Positions 24,201 through 39,200 of a stretch of DNA of 64,000 bases are shown one piece after another (positions within the stretch are counted from its first letter, which is position 1; the number at the start of each line of letters is the position of its first letter). Location: the NCBI GenBank assembly GCA_963662155.1, contig OY759263.1, positions 20,165,165-20,229,164 of the forward strand. Direction: 5' to 3'. The notes under the pieces were generated by a model. That model saw only the letters and a list, made by a program, of their open reading frames with translations, was not told the DNA's origin and searched no databases. The DNA comes from Lamellibrachia columna. Taxonomy: Eukaryota; Annelida; Polychaeta; Sabellida; Siboglinidae. Both the position numbers and the translations under genes were made by a program.

Positions 24201-27200
24201 CATTGTATATTTTAGCTATTGTGTAAAATTTCCTACACAAATTTTACAATCATGTGTAGGGAAAGACATGTCATTGTATATTTTAGCTATTGTGTAAAAT
24301 TTCTGAATTATGTAAGTCACATGGTGACCACAAAGTCTCTTTCACGTGACAAAAACATTTCTTATTGACATGAATTTTCTTATGGTGCATACACTTGTAC
24401 ATGTTGAAATATCTTAGTTTTAAATGTCACTCAGACAATTTGGTCAGAACGACAAGTCCTTTATATTGAAAGATATATTGGATTAAGGGGAGATACCCCA
24501 CTTAGATAGGATTTATGGGTCACACTGGTTACAAAATATAGAGAAAATGTTCCTGCTAGACCCCCATTGTCATGGCAACAAACAAAGATGACCGCTAAAT
24601 AGAGCATAGCTTGGAAGCACTGTAACCCCTCCAATAATTCAGGTAACAATGTAATTCTTTCAGCTTCTTATTTTCAACACAATGTTACGCAACAACGAAG
24701 AGATATTTAATGTATTCTCATTACTTCATATTAAATTTTTGGGGATAAAAAACCCACATTTTCCATTACGACTACAAAGATCACACTAAACCTATTATTA
24801 CCAGAGATATGTTTCCAAATTGAAAAAACACAGTTTTTTGCAAACACCTGTCAAAGATTGAAAAACGGGATTTATTATTTATCCATGAATAAAAATGATT
24901 TAGAAATAGATAATAGCTATAAAAGTGAACTTTACGGATAGTAAATATACAAAGCTATCAGAATACAGTGGAAAAACATTTTGAGTAATTAAAAAAAAAT
25001 ATCATTTCACCTAGGGTGTCTCCCCTTAAATTATCTGATAGTGGTTCAACAAATTAAAAATTTTATTGGCTGCGGCTGCTGGTATTGTGGAAGGCATACA
25101 TGACTCACTATCATCTGCGTAGAAACCCACTGTGTCTTTTTAGAGATATTTTCTTCAAAAAGTTATTTTTCTTTGCCTTTGAAGTTGAAGAGATGATGTA
25201 AACGTATCCAAATACATACAGACAATGTATCATTTAATACAAACTGTAAAAAGTAGGTCGTCACATCTGAATTAGCGAGTTTAATATAATTGAATAAACT
25301 GCTTTGGAGGTTGGAGAGAAACATTAGAATCATGGAATCTCAACAGATTCATACAATTAAATGTCAGTCCTTAATTTGATTTTTGATCTCGTTTCATACT
25401 CATTTCATAACATTTTTACTTACCTAGCATCTACAATGACATGCTACCTTGTTTATACATTTTTGTTTTTAGTTTTCATGAAATATTTAGACAAACTATA
25501 AAAATAAATGTTTGCCCAGATCCAACCAAATTTTGGGCACGCATTGCTTAAACTATTAAAACACAACAAATTGGAACACTAAATCAGTTGAGGGAGTTTT
25601 TTTAGACTCCCAAGTTGTTATCTTTCAGACAGTTACAGGTGTAACTCACCTGTTTCAGTGGCCTGATAGTCGACAGTTTCCACAACGACAAAACTGTGCC
25701 AATCAATCTGAGCATACGACACTGAAACACAATAGTCATCCTTTAAACACTGCTGCGGCACAGTAGTACGGTATTAGAACACCAGAGCCCATATTCTCGC
25801 AAGACATACATTTGTACATTAAAAGTGCATCATCAATTAAATTATTTTTCCTTGTGTCATTTCAAATTAATTTTGCGAAAATTCAAACCTACCTAGTATC
25901 CACTACGACATGCTAGCTCGTTTGTGCAACGTTTGAATGTAGTTTTTGTGAAATCATCAGACAAACTGTTAAATTATTTAATTCTGCATGCAGAATTTAT
26001 TGAAGTGAAAACGGAGATGCTGAAAATGGAAATGCTGAAAATTCACAAATTTCGTCCTTGGAAAAATTTCATAACTTAGTCATGTGATTGGTGAGAGGCT
26101 GGACGTCACGCCCATGATCAGCCTTGACCCCATAAAGTGTTGACTGTTTTGGATATCCACTATTTTGAACCTTACCAGATCTAACGACTAGTCAATTCTT
26201 TCAATGATTTGAAAAAATACGCACTTTTTAATTAAACAGACTGCGGATATTACTTAAACTATTCACACACTACATATTAGGACATCAACGAACCAGATTC
26301 ACGATAGGCTAAATCAGATGAGGATGCAGTTTTAATTTAGATACGGCAGCAAAGCTGGGAGGTCATTCACAAAATATCTAATACCAAAATAATATGGCAA
26401 AATTATAATGCAATCCTGCCAGTTTTGTCTGAGATTCAACATGGATTATGCAATAATTCAGTAGGCCTATTCAGGATTTTGCACATTGGATAATATTTAC
26501 CCAGACATTTCTTGAGTGAAACCCCAGGAAAGTTAAGATACCGTATTTAACTTAAAATACGAACTTATAAGTCTTTCTCGAATATGCGCGCAAAGAAGAT
26601 TGGGGGTTCTAATTACCATTGCTCTCGTTTTGAAGCTTCACCAATTTCATTCACTCCACATTAACTCAGTTCATTCAGCTGTATAAATGACTAGCTAGCT
26701 ACACACTGTGTTGGATATATATGAACAAATAGTTTTTGCATAGTAATTCCAATGCGGCTGAGTGCTTCCTAGAGAAAACGCGTCAGAACAAAGAGACAAT
26801 GCCCAAAGCACTCTCAGCAGTCCTGAAGGTAGAATACTGTGACATATATCATTACCATTTTATATAAATCTAGACATCAGGACAATATTAGCAATTATAT
26901 TTATGGGTTGTGGACTGAAAGTAGATAAACATGGGTAAATGTGTAAAGTTTCAGTAGGTAATCTCACCTCTTTCCCTCTCCCTTTTCTCCTCTTCCTTCT
27001 GTCGCTCGCGTTCCTGGAACCTCGCCCATTCCACACGATATTTCACCTGTTCCAAGGCCTGTTGGAAACAATAACTACTACACCAACACATCATAGTCCA
27101 GCAGAAAAACAAACGAGAAAACATGCGACTTAAACTAACAGCGACAAACACTGTGGTATGTACCTGCAATATTGCCATTGCTAATTTGCTTTCATGAGAA

Positions 27201-30200
27201 ACAAATGGTGAACATTTTGTTTATTTCCAATAGACTGTGTGCCACTTGTACGTCTATCAGCACATGCAGTTGCACACTGAAAAAAGCTAATTGACAGCAA
27301 CAAATGTATCTTAATAAGAGCCACCTACCCCTTTTTGTTTTACTTATAATGTAGCCTAGGCAAGGCCAATGGCAATGCCGTGGCAGTGTGCTGTGTCAGG
27401 GCAGTGGCTGCGACACGACACTGGTTTCGTGTGCGACTTAGCTTTGGCGGTTTGAAAATTGTAGTTGAGATTCACAAATATGCCATGTATAAGAATTAGA
27501 TGTATAGCCATAAATCATAAATGCTGCTTAGTAGGCAACACTAATATAAACTGGTGTGAAATGGCATGCATAATGCCCAATGCACAACTCAAACTTGGTG
27601 CACAAAAATATGAATTCGTCATTCACACATGAAACAGTTAATCAATGTTAAGTGATACCGGAGATGTGCGTCGTGAAATTATATGTTCATAGCGGTTGAA
27701 AGACGAAGTGGAACAATTACTAAAATTTACGTTTTCAATGTTTAATCAACTTTTACACTCCGTGTCAACTCATATGCACGTTCGGGATCTCAGATCCAGG
27801 TTATTATTTTCGATTCCCATTACAGCCAATCAGATCGTAGCGAAATATTGTTGATCCCTTAGCTATTCCATAACTGTACATGTAATTTATTCAGTTTGAC
27901 ATACAGTTTGTGACATTTAAACATAATACCCTAGAAAAATTGGCATTAAAGACATAAAATCTTGCCACTATCTGTATACACCTTGAATTGTGCTAACTTC
28001 TGATTGCCACTGCGATCCTTCGCGACCCAACATTTTTAATTATCGTCCAATAACCACTCATGTCTGAAACTACAATCGCTCTCAGCTCTCAATGTGGCAA
28101 TTATCAATCAAAACTTGAACAACTTAACAAAATAAAATAAACAGCATGTGAGCTCGCAGCTGCCTCCCAGACCACGGAAGAAAGAGCTCAATTGACTGGT
28201 TCATGTTCGCATGTGGCAACATCTGGTGATTAAGGTTGAACTATTTTTTTTATTAATTATAGCTTTGCAGCGGTCTTCTCAGGGAAATTCTTGATGGCAA
28301 ATTAAAAACTTATTTATTATTAAACAAGCAACCATTGATAGTTGGTGTATTCACATAGCAACACAGAAAATATGTTTTCAGGAACACTGCCATAAATCAA
28401 AAGAACATCAAAGGGTACTTGAGCCACAAAGTCAAATTCAAGAACACTCGGGGATTTGTGCAAACCCTGCTTCTGTCACTCTACAAGGTTACATGTCATC
28501 TTACCACTTTTGGGTCCTCTGCTTCTTTGCGTAGCTTTGGCAGTAAATCCTTTGGAGGAATGAGAATCTACAAGAGCACCCAAACAACTTATAATTATCA
28601 GGGCATATTAGTAGGCGTGGATATCTGCTATCCTTTCCATTAGAATTCACTCTTCCTCGAATGGAAAACCTACAAATGTTACTTTGACAAAGGAGACCTA
28701 TTCATCAGTGTCAATCCTATAATTTTTTACCAAAATAAACCCAGATCCTTCATTAACTTAGTCCAAGATCAGTTCTAAAATTAGATTACATTAGGTGACT
28801 CATCCAAGATAATTTAATTTCTAAAATAATTCGGAAGGCACATTTCAATCAGAATGTATTCTATTTCACAATTTAATCAGAATGAAATGCATGTATTCTA
28901 TTTCACAAGTTAATCTGAATTAAACATGTATTCGATTTCACAATTTAATCAGAATGAAATGCATATATTCTAGTTTTGTGTTGTTTAACATGAATGCATG
29001 AATGCTATGGGAACAACAAACTATAGAATTCATGTGAACAACAAGTCTTTGGATAATCAAGTCCACAATTTTTCGGGACCACATGACCCATTCCTGTCAA
29101 ACACATACCATCTTAATTTCATGGCCAGCACCATACTGTTAGATAACATCATGAGTGTCAGTCTAGCAAAATTCGCTTGCCAAAATGAAAATATATTTAT
29201 ACACACCTATTCCTATATTTGCCAATACGGCTATGCTGTTTGCATCCAAACTAAACTTATGCATAATATTTTGGCCTTTGTTTACTAAGCTAGTCCTCTT
29301 TCTGGCAAAATAACACATTTGAGACTTTGCGTTGGTTCTGTGTATGCCGGCTTCCCTTAACATGTCACAATAGTCTAGATTACCCGATTTTTATAGAACT
29401 GTGCATGCGCTTATCGGTCTAGCTCGCTGGTTAACATGTCAGCCCTCAGTCAACCGGAGAAATGACCGGAATCTCCTACTTTTAGAACACATTCTGAGTA
29501 AAACACTGGCGTGATATTCTTGACTTTAGTTGTACATGGTTAGTTTTTATTATCTCTTTTAGGTGCATACCCCCAAATCATGACTTTTGTTTCGCTTTAA
29601 CTTATTCTTGCTACTATTATTTACCATCAGCAGAAATTTGCTCAATTCATTTATTATCCTCTTTAAGACCGAGTAATTTTCTACACCCAATGTACTTTGT
29701 CATCAGCCTATAACTATCTACTTATTCTACCTGTCAATATACAACACTTTCATTACGCATACCACTGCTACTGAAATTCAATACAACACAAAGCCAACAG
29801 TAATCTGTAACATCCCACAAGAAAAATGCCCCGATATACTTTGGGTTCCGAGAGTCGAAACAAATATTTGAACTAATTAAGACTTTTTCGGTTGCAGCAC
29901 CAACTACTGAATTCACCCAGTTAATGTTAGACCAGTAGGAAACATACTAATATCAATGTCACCATCTTTTTAACCGTGCTTTCCCTGTTGGCAACTTTAA
30001 CATTGTATATCGATTTCGAGAGTGCCTGACCATTTTTTTTATGCAATTCTGTGCTTGAGTATTTTAGGCGTGACAGAAGTTTTCGTATTATCATTATTAT
30101 TTCAACATCTATGACCTGCCTTGCAGCATGACAGAACTGGCCAAACAACAAACCTTTGTGTACTGTTCAACAAGCTTTGTGAAGTAACTAAACAAACTGT

Positions 30201-33200
30201 GCTGAGGCCGGAGGAAGTCGAACTGGTAGTTGCGCTGCTGTTGGTTCATGAGACTTGTAAGGAACTGGCGGCCGTTGCGAGCGACAAACTGTGCTGTCAA
30301 CTTCACGACATCCCTAGGGAGCAGCGTCAGTAGACGACCCGGGGTCAACAGACGATATTCGCAATGCATGTGCATTAGCACTACATTTTTTTACGTCCCA
30401 CAATTGTGGTTTCATTCTTAGGCAACAGGTGTTGTACATGTTATAAATAATGTATATTCTAAAACTGACTACATCCACATTTACCTAAGTAAAACAACCA
30501 CTTTCGGAAATTATAATAAAAAATATAAAATATTTGTATGACCAATTTTTAAATAAATTTTCAAGTGTTGCAGTGACATCACAAACATAAACGTATCGAC
30601 ATCACAAACAAACTGCAATGACGTCACAAATGTGACCCGAAACCATAGTTTCATTCTTAGCCAATAGGTGTTGTATGTGTTGTGATTGTTGTCTTGTGTA
30701 CGTGGAACTGAAACACCTATTCCGGAATTGTTATTGGAATTTGTGTTTTATTTTTAAGCGATTGGAATTGGTGAATATGCAATTGGTATTTTCAATTATA
30801 TCACGCAAATTTTTAAATTCAAATTGTTCGCTACAAAAAACAATAAAAGATAATACGTTGTGTCTATTATATTTGTTTGTCATTATGTACTATAGTATTA
30901 CACAGTAATTAAATAATGCTGCTCTAAAATAGACGTTCCTTTATTTGGCATTGAGTATGTTTGTGGTTGCTCTGTTTGCATGGTATTATATTATTTCGAT
31001 ATGGAATTGATAATTGGAATTGGGATTCGTAATTGGTGTGTAATAGGAACTGACATAACGTAATTGACCCCAAGTCTGAGTCTCAGGGTGATCAGGTTAA
31101 ACATTTTAGTATGACAGGCCATTACACCAGGTGCATGTGTGGCCCATAATGCATCGGTCAATTGGTTTTGACTGTCCGCTATTCAAAATGTTTCTACTCA
31201 CAATTATCTGCTATGTGGTGGCACGTTACATATTGTTGTTATGGCAAATGCTTCAACATTTCAATAGCGGTAATCGTGGATTATAGCCAAACAGAGATTT
31301 TTGCAGTTTTCTGTAGCTGTTTGCTAAAATCTATGATCGAGGCAATAGCAGAAATATTCCTTGTTATGACATTGGCAATTACGACGTTATATCTTATTTA
31401 CACAGAGATTTTTGCATTTGAAATGATGCAGTCGATTTTCAAAAAAAATTAAGGTCATAGTACTGAAATGGTTAAGCCAGACAGGCTTATGTTAGTCTGG
31501 GCTGACTGACATGAAACCCGGCTTGGCCATGTCAAACTGAGCCTGCTCAAATGAAGCACAGAATGAGAATCGACTTGGCCATGTCAAATTGAGCCTGCTC
31601 CATTGAAGCACAGAATGTGCAGTTAACGTTCAATAAAAATCCAAGGTATTCAGGTGAACTTGTGCTTGCTCATGGCCAGCAGCACTAAACACACGATAAC
31701 ATGATGTTTACAAAATCTAAATTATTTAATCTAAATTATTCTCAGATTTTGGTCAAAGTAGCATTAACATAACTTACACCCCACATCATTCTGCACTAGA
31801 TTCCTGTTTTTTAATTACATTTCTACCTTTACCAAAGGAAAATTTTTATTTTCAAAATTGGCATTCGAACACTCACAGGTCAAAGGCTGAAATGGATGGT
31901 GGATCAGCAACGAACTCATACTCCGGTGGCGGCTCCTTTGGGACGACTGGCTCGGCAATGTGACCTTTTAGCAGGTCATGGGTGGGGCGTTGAAACAGTA
32001 GGGGCTTAGGTGCCGCTGGTTCCTGCCCTGGAAGGGGAAATAACGCACAGCAATATGAAAACTGCCCAATACACATGTAAGTAGGCATATGCTAGCTTCT
32101 CATCTTGTAATGAAAATGCAAACTGATACAATAACACATTACAAAATCATGAATAGAAAATAACAGGTTAAAGAAGAGACCTCTCAGATTGCCAAGCAGT
32201 TCCTTCTTATAAACCAAACCGACTGGCAATGGATAGTGGCAAGTACCGCAAGTTTGTATATCACAGACACGCACAAATGTCTACATAATAACATAGCCAG
32301 TTATGACTGACTTCATAACTTAGATCTACATAAGTAGGCATGTAAGTTAACTGAGCAATCACAAAATAATTCCATGGGCAGATTAGAATGTTTGGTTTTG
32401 ACATAGTTTAACAAATTAAATTACAAGCATTTAATTTAACAGCAAAATCATGCCACCCCGTCATTGTGTCACGTGAGTATTCCGTTTAACCTCACCTTTG
32501 CCCTCTTTGAACTCTTTGACCTTGTGCTGGTAGTAGGCATGGTACGGGTCGTTTGGACTGAGAAAATTGAACTTTGGATTATTCAGCTCATTCTGTCGGA
32601 TTCTCGACTCAAACTCTGGACCATTCCTTGCAACAAAGCTTGCAGTCTTGTCGACAATGTCTGGGCAGATTTAAGGAACCCTAAAAAACAAAGTTGCAAC
32701 AGCCCATGGCACCAACAGCCCACTTTGCTATGAGCAGTGAGCATTCTGGATTATGTTTTAACAAACACAAATGATGCTTTCTACCTACCTTTCTGACGCA
32801 AATGTCAACATAATTGTTTTTTCTAAACAACAATTATTGCACAAATCACGCAAAACAGCATTCAATACTTGATAACTAGTACAGCATTCATCAATCAATA
32901 CTTAATAACTAGTACAGTTGATAAAAATACCAGTTAATTGTTCAATACATCCACATCTTATGTAAACAGTTACAGCTCAGCAATATTTTTAAGATGTCCC
33001 CTATTTCACTAAAGAAACGATATGCCAAAAAAATTTATTTACCCACTTAAAATCCAGCGCTATTGTTGTTACTATTATTGACGCAATCAGTACTATATCA
33101 CATATTGCCCCTTCCCTTGAAGTTGTTTTAATCAACGCCCAATCAAGTCAACCCATATAACCAGTTACTGTGACCTGTTTGGGCTCTGATGGTGTAACAA

Positions 33201-36200
33201 TAGATCAGTACCCTGTACTCTCTAGAGATTTCCACTGTATGTGTCCATGGTTAAAATCTCCCATTATGATACATTCCCGTTTACTAACTTCCTTTATAGC
33301 ATTTTGTATTTTTGTGTTATCCTCTTCATTTATGGTTGGACTTAGGTAAACTAATCCAATAGTTAATTTTGAATTTCCTGAAACTATTTTGCACCAAACA
33401 GCTTCATCGTAATCTGCTTTCCTTTCTAATTTTATTTCATAAGCCTGAATAGATTCTTTAACATATAAAATAACCCCCCCCCTCCCCTTCTTCCTATTTG
33501 ATCTCTCCTAAACATTACGTATCCTGTCAATCCTAATTCAGCATCTGTTCTGTCTGTGTTGGCCCATGATTCGGTAATACCAATTATGTGAGGGTCAATA
33601 TCTTCTACCATGTTTAATTAATTTGTCTTATTTACAATACTCCTAGCATTTAAACACACACATTGTAAATTATTAGAAAGGTTAATTAAAGACCATATGG
33701 TGGACTTCCTCGTTAAGCATAAATTATTAAATTCATCTCAACATGGATTCCTTAAAGCGAAGTCATGCTTAACAAATATGTTATGTTTTTGGAAGAAATC
33801 ACAAAGTGGATAGACGTGGGATCGCCAGTACATACTGTCTACTTAGATTTTCAGAAAGCTTTTGACAAAGTGCCACATCAAAGATTACTACTTAAATTAA
33901 AAGCCCGTGGTATTGGGGATAGCATAACTGACTGGATAGAACAATGGCTGACTGACAGAAGACAACGAGTTGTAGTAGATGGAGAAGTTTCAAATTGGAA
34001 ATCGATTCTGAGTGGGGTACCTCAAGGATCAGTATTAGGACCTATATTATTCTTAATATATATATCAATGACTTGGACGACAGTATAACAAGTAACATAC
34101 CGAAATTTGCGTATGACACAAAACTGTTTAGAAAGGTTAATACTGATGGTGATAAACAACATTTACAAAACGATCTAGACAGATTAGTGAAATGGTCTGA
34201 GAAATGGCAGATGTTGTTAAATTTTGGGAAATATAAATGCCTACATACAGGACATGGGAACTTGGATCTAAACTATAAAAAGGGAGATACTGTTCTGGGT
34301 ACTACTGTAAAAGAAAAGGACTTAGGAGTTATAATAAGCACTGATATGAAAGTTTCAGAGCAGTGTGGTATTGCAGCTTCAAAGGGTAATCAAATACTTG
34401 GATTGATTAGAAGAAACATAACATACAAGAGAAAAAAGTTAATTATACCTCTTTATAAAGCAATAGTTAGACCTCATTTAGAATACTGTATACAAGCATG
34501 GAGACCATATCGTAAGAAGGATAATATCGATACGCTTGAACGCATACAAAGGAGAGCAACTAAAATGATTCCAGAACTGAGAGACCTTAGTTATGAAGAA
34601 AGAATGTGGTTTAACAACTCTAGAGACAAGGAGGTTAAGAGGAGATCAGATTGAAGTTTTTAAGATATTGAATGGGTATGAAAATATTGATAGAAATGTG
34701 TTTTTCTCACTCAAGAAAGATAGCAGAACTAGAGGACATGAGGTAAAATTAGTAAAGGATCAATGTAGATTGGACATCAGGAAGCACTCGTTCTCACAGA
34801 GAACAATAAATGAATGGAACAAATTGTCTGCAGATTGTGTAACTGCTAGTAGCGTGAATATGTTTAAAAACAAGGTTGACACATATCTCAGGAGGCGGGT
34901 TATAAGTAGATGAACATTGTTGGACTCTCAATAAGCCAATGGCTTCCTTGTCCACTTGCCATCTGGGTCTTTGGCTTTGATGGCAAACCTTATTAAATCT
35001 ATAACCTGTACATATCAGCCCTTCCAACAAAACTTTCCCACAAATCCACAAAACCTACTTCATCTTCCCTACATAGCTTCTCGACTAGCATGTTAATTGC
35101 CATACCCCGGCAATTTCGATATCTATGACCCCTCCTTCCTATTACTGGTAAAATCTCTGACAGTATTACCTGCTCAACCCACATCTGCTTTAGTGTTCTG
35201 ACCATATTTCTGTATTTCTTAACTATGGCAGTTGTACCTTCCCTCTCTACGTTATTTGTCCTATGTTTACTAAAACAGATCCACCCTTGCCAGCACCCAC
35301 GATGTTTTCTACACTATCAGTTATCGCCTCTATTTTGGCCCCAGGCAAGCAAACTACCACATCATCTCCCTTGTTTAAGACTCTGTCGGTCTTCCTAACT
35401 ATTGAGTCCCCCACAAACACCCTCGCTCTGTTTCTCACCCCCTCTATCACTGCCTCGGAATAGCTCTTCCGATGGATCCCCTCCATCACATTCTGTCCTG
35501 CAGCCTTGTCACTTGGTGGCAGACTGTTATCTCTCTCATCAACGTGACACCTTCCCTCCCGTCTCCCTTACTCCCATCGCCTTAACTATTGTCTCATTCC
35601 CACGACTCCTTCGCTGCTGTCTCCCCCACTCCCCTTTCCTTCGATCCATTTGTCTTCCATCCCATTTCTTTCCTTTATATAATATAGACAAAAATCATGT
35701 ACCCTCTGTTAAGACAAGTACCCAAATCGATTTGAATAGAACTCGTTTGAAAGAGTTTATAAATATAAACATCTACATAAAAGATTTCACAAAAATCCAA
35801 TTTAAATGAAACAAATTTTTTATTTTTAAATCGTGATTTTTTCAACCTTGCGTACACGTGTTTACGAATCCACACCAGCCTACATCACCAAAAATCAACA
35901 ACAGCCTGCATCATCCAGAATCACTTTTGCTGTTCGGCTATTACAGCTAAATGTTCCAGATGGTGCAATATAACATGCCTCAGTTTAATCCACTTGATTA
36001 ATCAGTTAATGATAAATCACCTACTCAGTTTTCAGATAATAATAAAATATGTTACATCTATACTATATTGGTGTACATAATGGCAATAATGCACTGCACA
36101 GCCTCAAGAGTACACACCATGTGTACTATTTTAATTTAGTTCTTATTTTCTGATAATAGATCCAACATTTGTTAAGTTTTCTTCTTCCAGTTGCATGCAT

Positions 36201-39200
36201 CAAAAGCCTGAGTTGTCTGACAAAACCAGACTCATGGACATGGTCTGACCAGCAACAAATATGCAAAAGCAACACAAAATTAGGTCATGCAGTAATAACA
36301 TGCTTTTTAAAATGGATGCTGTGCAAACAATATTTTGTGGACTACTAGGGTCCAAGATGGACTAGTAAATTTTTTTTATTACTAGTCACGCTGTCTCACA
36401 AAGAAAATATTCTAGTTCCAGCCGTAATGCAGAGCTTATGATACGAAGTGTCTAGACGTACGTGAGCCGTATCTTTAGCATGGGGGTCTAAACGTACGTG
36501 AGGCTGCGCATTAATCGTCCCGTTCGAAAATTAATGGCGTTTGATCAAGCAATACAAGTTGGCGCGATTTTTTCTAGTTTATCTAATTTAGAAACGGCAA
36601 TTAGTCATTACAAACAATCGAAATTTGTCAACTTGTACAAGCGCAGCTCGGGATCGATAGAGTCACACAAGAAGCGCTGTCCTAATGTTGCAGAAACGGC
36701 AAATAAAGATCTTGTTTTTGCCGAGATCAACTACTGTACTGACAGTAGCCAGTATTGTTGACGTGTTGTATACGCGGTGGAAAAACATTCAAATCGAACA
36801 GCAAAAGGCAGTGACAGGCTCATCAGTAAGTATTCTTTAGGCATGGATTCTTTGTTTATTTTTTTTAACATTCATTGCATAACAACGTCAACGTTTGGTA
36901 ACAACCCAATTAAAAAAAATCTGAATTTACATCGCATTGGGCTGGCAATTGCTGCATTATCGTTCATGTTACAGTTATTCGTTCGTTCTACTTTGATGTT
37001 GGTTATCCTCCCAGACAGTTATGCATTTGTGTTTATTTGTATTTTATGTATTGGTTTATTTTAATCATGTGTGTTGTTAATCTAGATACCTAGTTGTTGC
37101 TATTTTACAAGTATCACTATATTAGTGTTAGGGATCGAACATAGAAAACGGGGGTTAGTGAATCCTGCCTTATATTGGCAACTATTGCTGGGCTACGTGG
37201 TTAATGACAATGTAACTTCGGAATCGAATGCCAATCTGAATTCACGTATGTCAGAGCTCGTTAGATAGCGCCAGTGGTTACTGTTGATATCAAAGCAGTC
37301 CTGCAACAAATACTGTTTAGTGCATGGTCATTGATATGCCTTAATGTTTATATATGCACGATCTATGGCTGGTTTGTATAGCACATCGTAAACATAAGTT
37401 TTGTTTTCAGTACTACCCAACAACAGTGTCCTGTTGGTCTGCGGATACGGCTGTCACAAGATGCCACGAAGCTTCTTGTTTTGGTTTAAACGAGGAACAC
37501 AACCACAAGGGAAGCACCCCTTCATGGGGTTGGTAAGATCACACAGAATGGGGTGTGGAAATGTAAGGTATGTGACGGGGATGTTGATGGTGGTTTGTCA
37601 GTAGGGTGTGATGCTTGCCTTGATTGGTTTCATGGCAGATGTGTGGGCATCATTACAAGAACAACCTGGATATGTAATGGGTGTCATACATCTCTGTGAT
37701 AATATCAGTGCGTTGTCAAAGAACAAGCACATACACCAAGGAAACTGGCTCTGGTATATTGGCATGACATGGAAGGTTTACACATACCTAACAAATCAAC
37801 ACGCACACACACACACATACCATGACTGGTCAAATACCAAATACAAGTAACCATGGCATTTCAAGGTTTCAACCATGCTGCATCTCACTCTGATAAATAG
37901 TTCCATCAATTATCTACACACGTTGTCTTTTTCTGTCTGACTATCGCCTTTCCATATTACTGCCAGGTGTTTGCACTTTATGTTAATAGGTTGACGTGTG
38001 TTCGGTGAACTGCAGCACATCAGCCAGACAGCTCAAGTGACACATCAACACTTCAGTGTCTGCCATATAATGTGTTCACGTGCTGTACATGCATGGTAAC
38101 ATCTAAGCACACAGGTATATTATACATGTGTGCTTAGATGTTACCATGCATGTACAGCACGTGAACACAATGCATGCATATACACACCATACACATTAGT
38201 TAGTATATTAGTACATTATAGTAATAGATGCCATATTGAGAATATGTTAATTAGTGCAGCATGTACATGTTTACATTAGTGTGTTCTATGTAGAAATGTT
38301 TTACATTAGTGTATTCTGTGTTTTACATGTTCACTGTTGAAATGTTTTACATTAGGGTCATTCGTGTTTTCGCATGTAGAAAATATGTCATTGGAGAATT
38401 AATGTAGTATGATGGGTCAGGATTTCAGTTATTGGTATAGTAAGGTATTTAGACACATATTTTGGTATATTCCATGTGCATGAGTTCTGTTTTAGCATGT
38501 AGAAAATATGTTGACTTATAATTAATTTAGTATGATGTGCCAGGATTTCCGTTATTAGTAGAGCAAGATATTTAGAAACGTCTTTTATAAAGTATGTTCC
38601 ATGCGCACCATATAATCTAAACGTTTAACATGAATGTATACAATTACCAACATATTAGCATGTATATTGCATCAGAGGATGATGGATCGAGTCCATTTTT
38701 TATTAAACCGCCTTATTAGTCAACCCTAATATGTTCTGGTGTAACCGGGTTTCAATTGTGTATTATGTATTCAAGGCATCCATCCATCTAAATTGTATTT
38801 ATGCTTGGTTAATAAAACTATCTTGGTTGTTCACTACAATGTTGCTTTGTGTTCATTCAAACACATACACATATAAAATGTCTATATATATATATATATA
38901 ATCACTTTCAGTATTATTTATTGCTCCCTACAATGTAACATGCACACACAGTTTTTTATTATAGCTCAAAAATGCAAGAGCAAAGAGTGCCTGTTGTACT
39001 TCTAGAAGTTTGCTAACAATACGGCTCACATATGTTTAGAACTGAGTGCTAAACATATGGCTCACGTATGAAACAACGAAAGCAGTGACTAAAAATGCTC
39101 ACGCACACGCGCACACACATTACATATATTAGTAAATTCATAAAATGTCTACATAAAAAGTCGGTATGAAGCATCGAAGCCATTAAGTACTGCTCCCTCC

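Noticed and set aside
28998..29288. 96-codon plus ORF within SF3A1 intron 4
   Set aside because: No domain, no splice signals and random composition; antisense intronic.
36777..37064. 95-codon plus ORF with a hydrophobic C-terminus in the MULE
   Set aside because: It overlaps the transposase fragment in another frame and its end is AT-rich low-complexity DNA.
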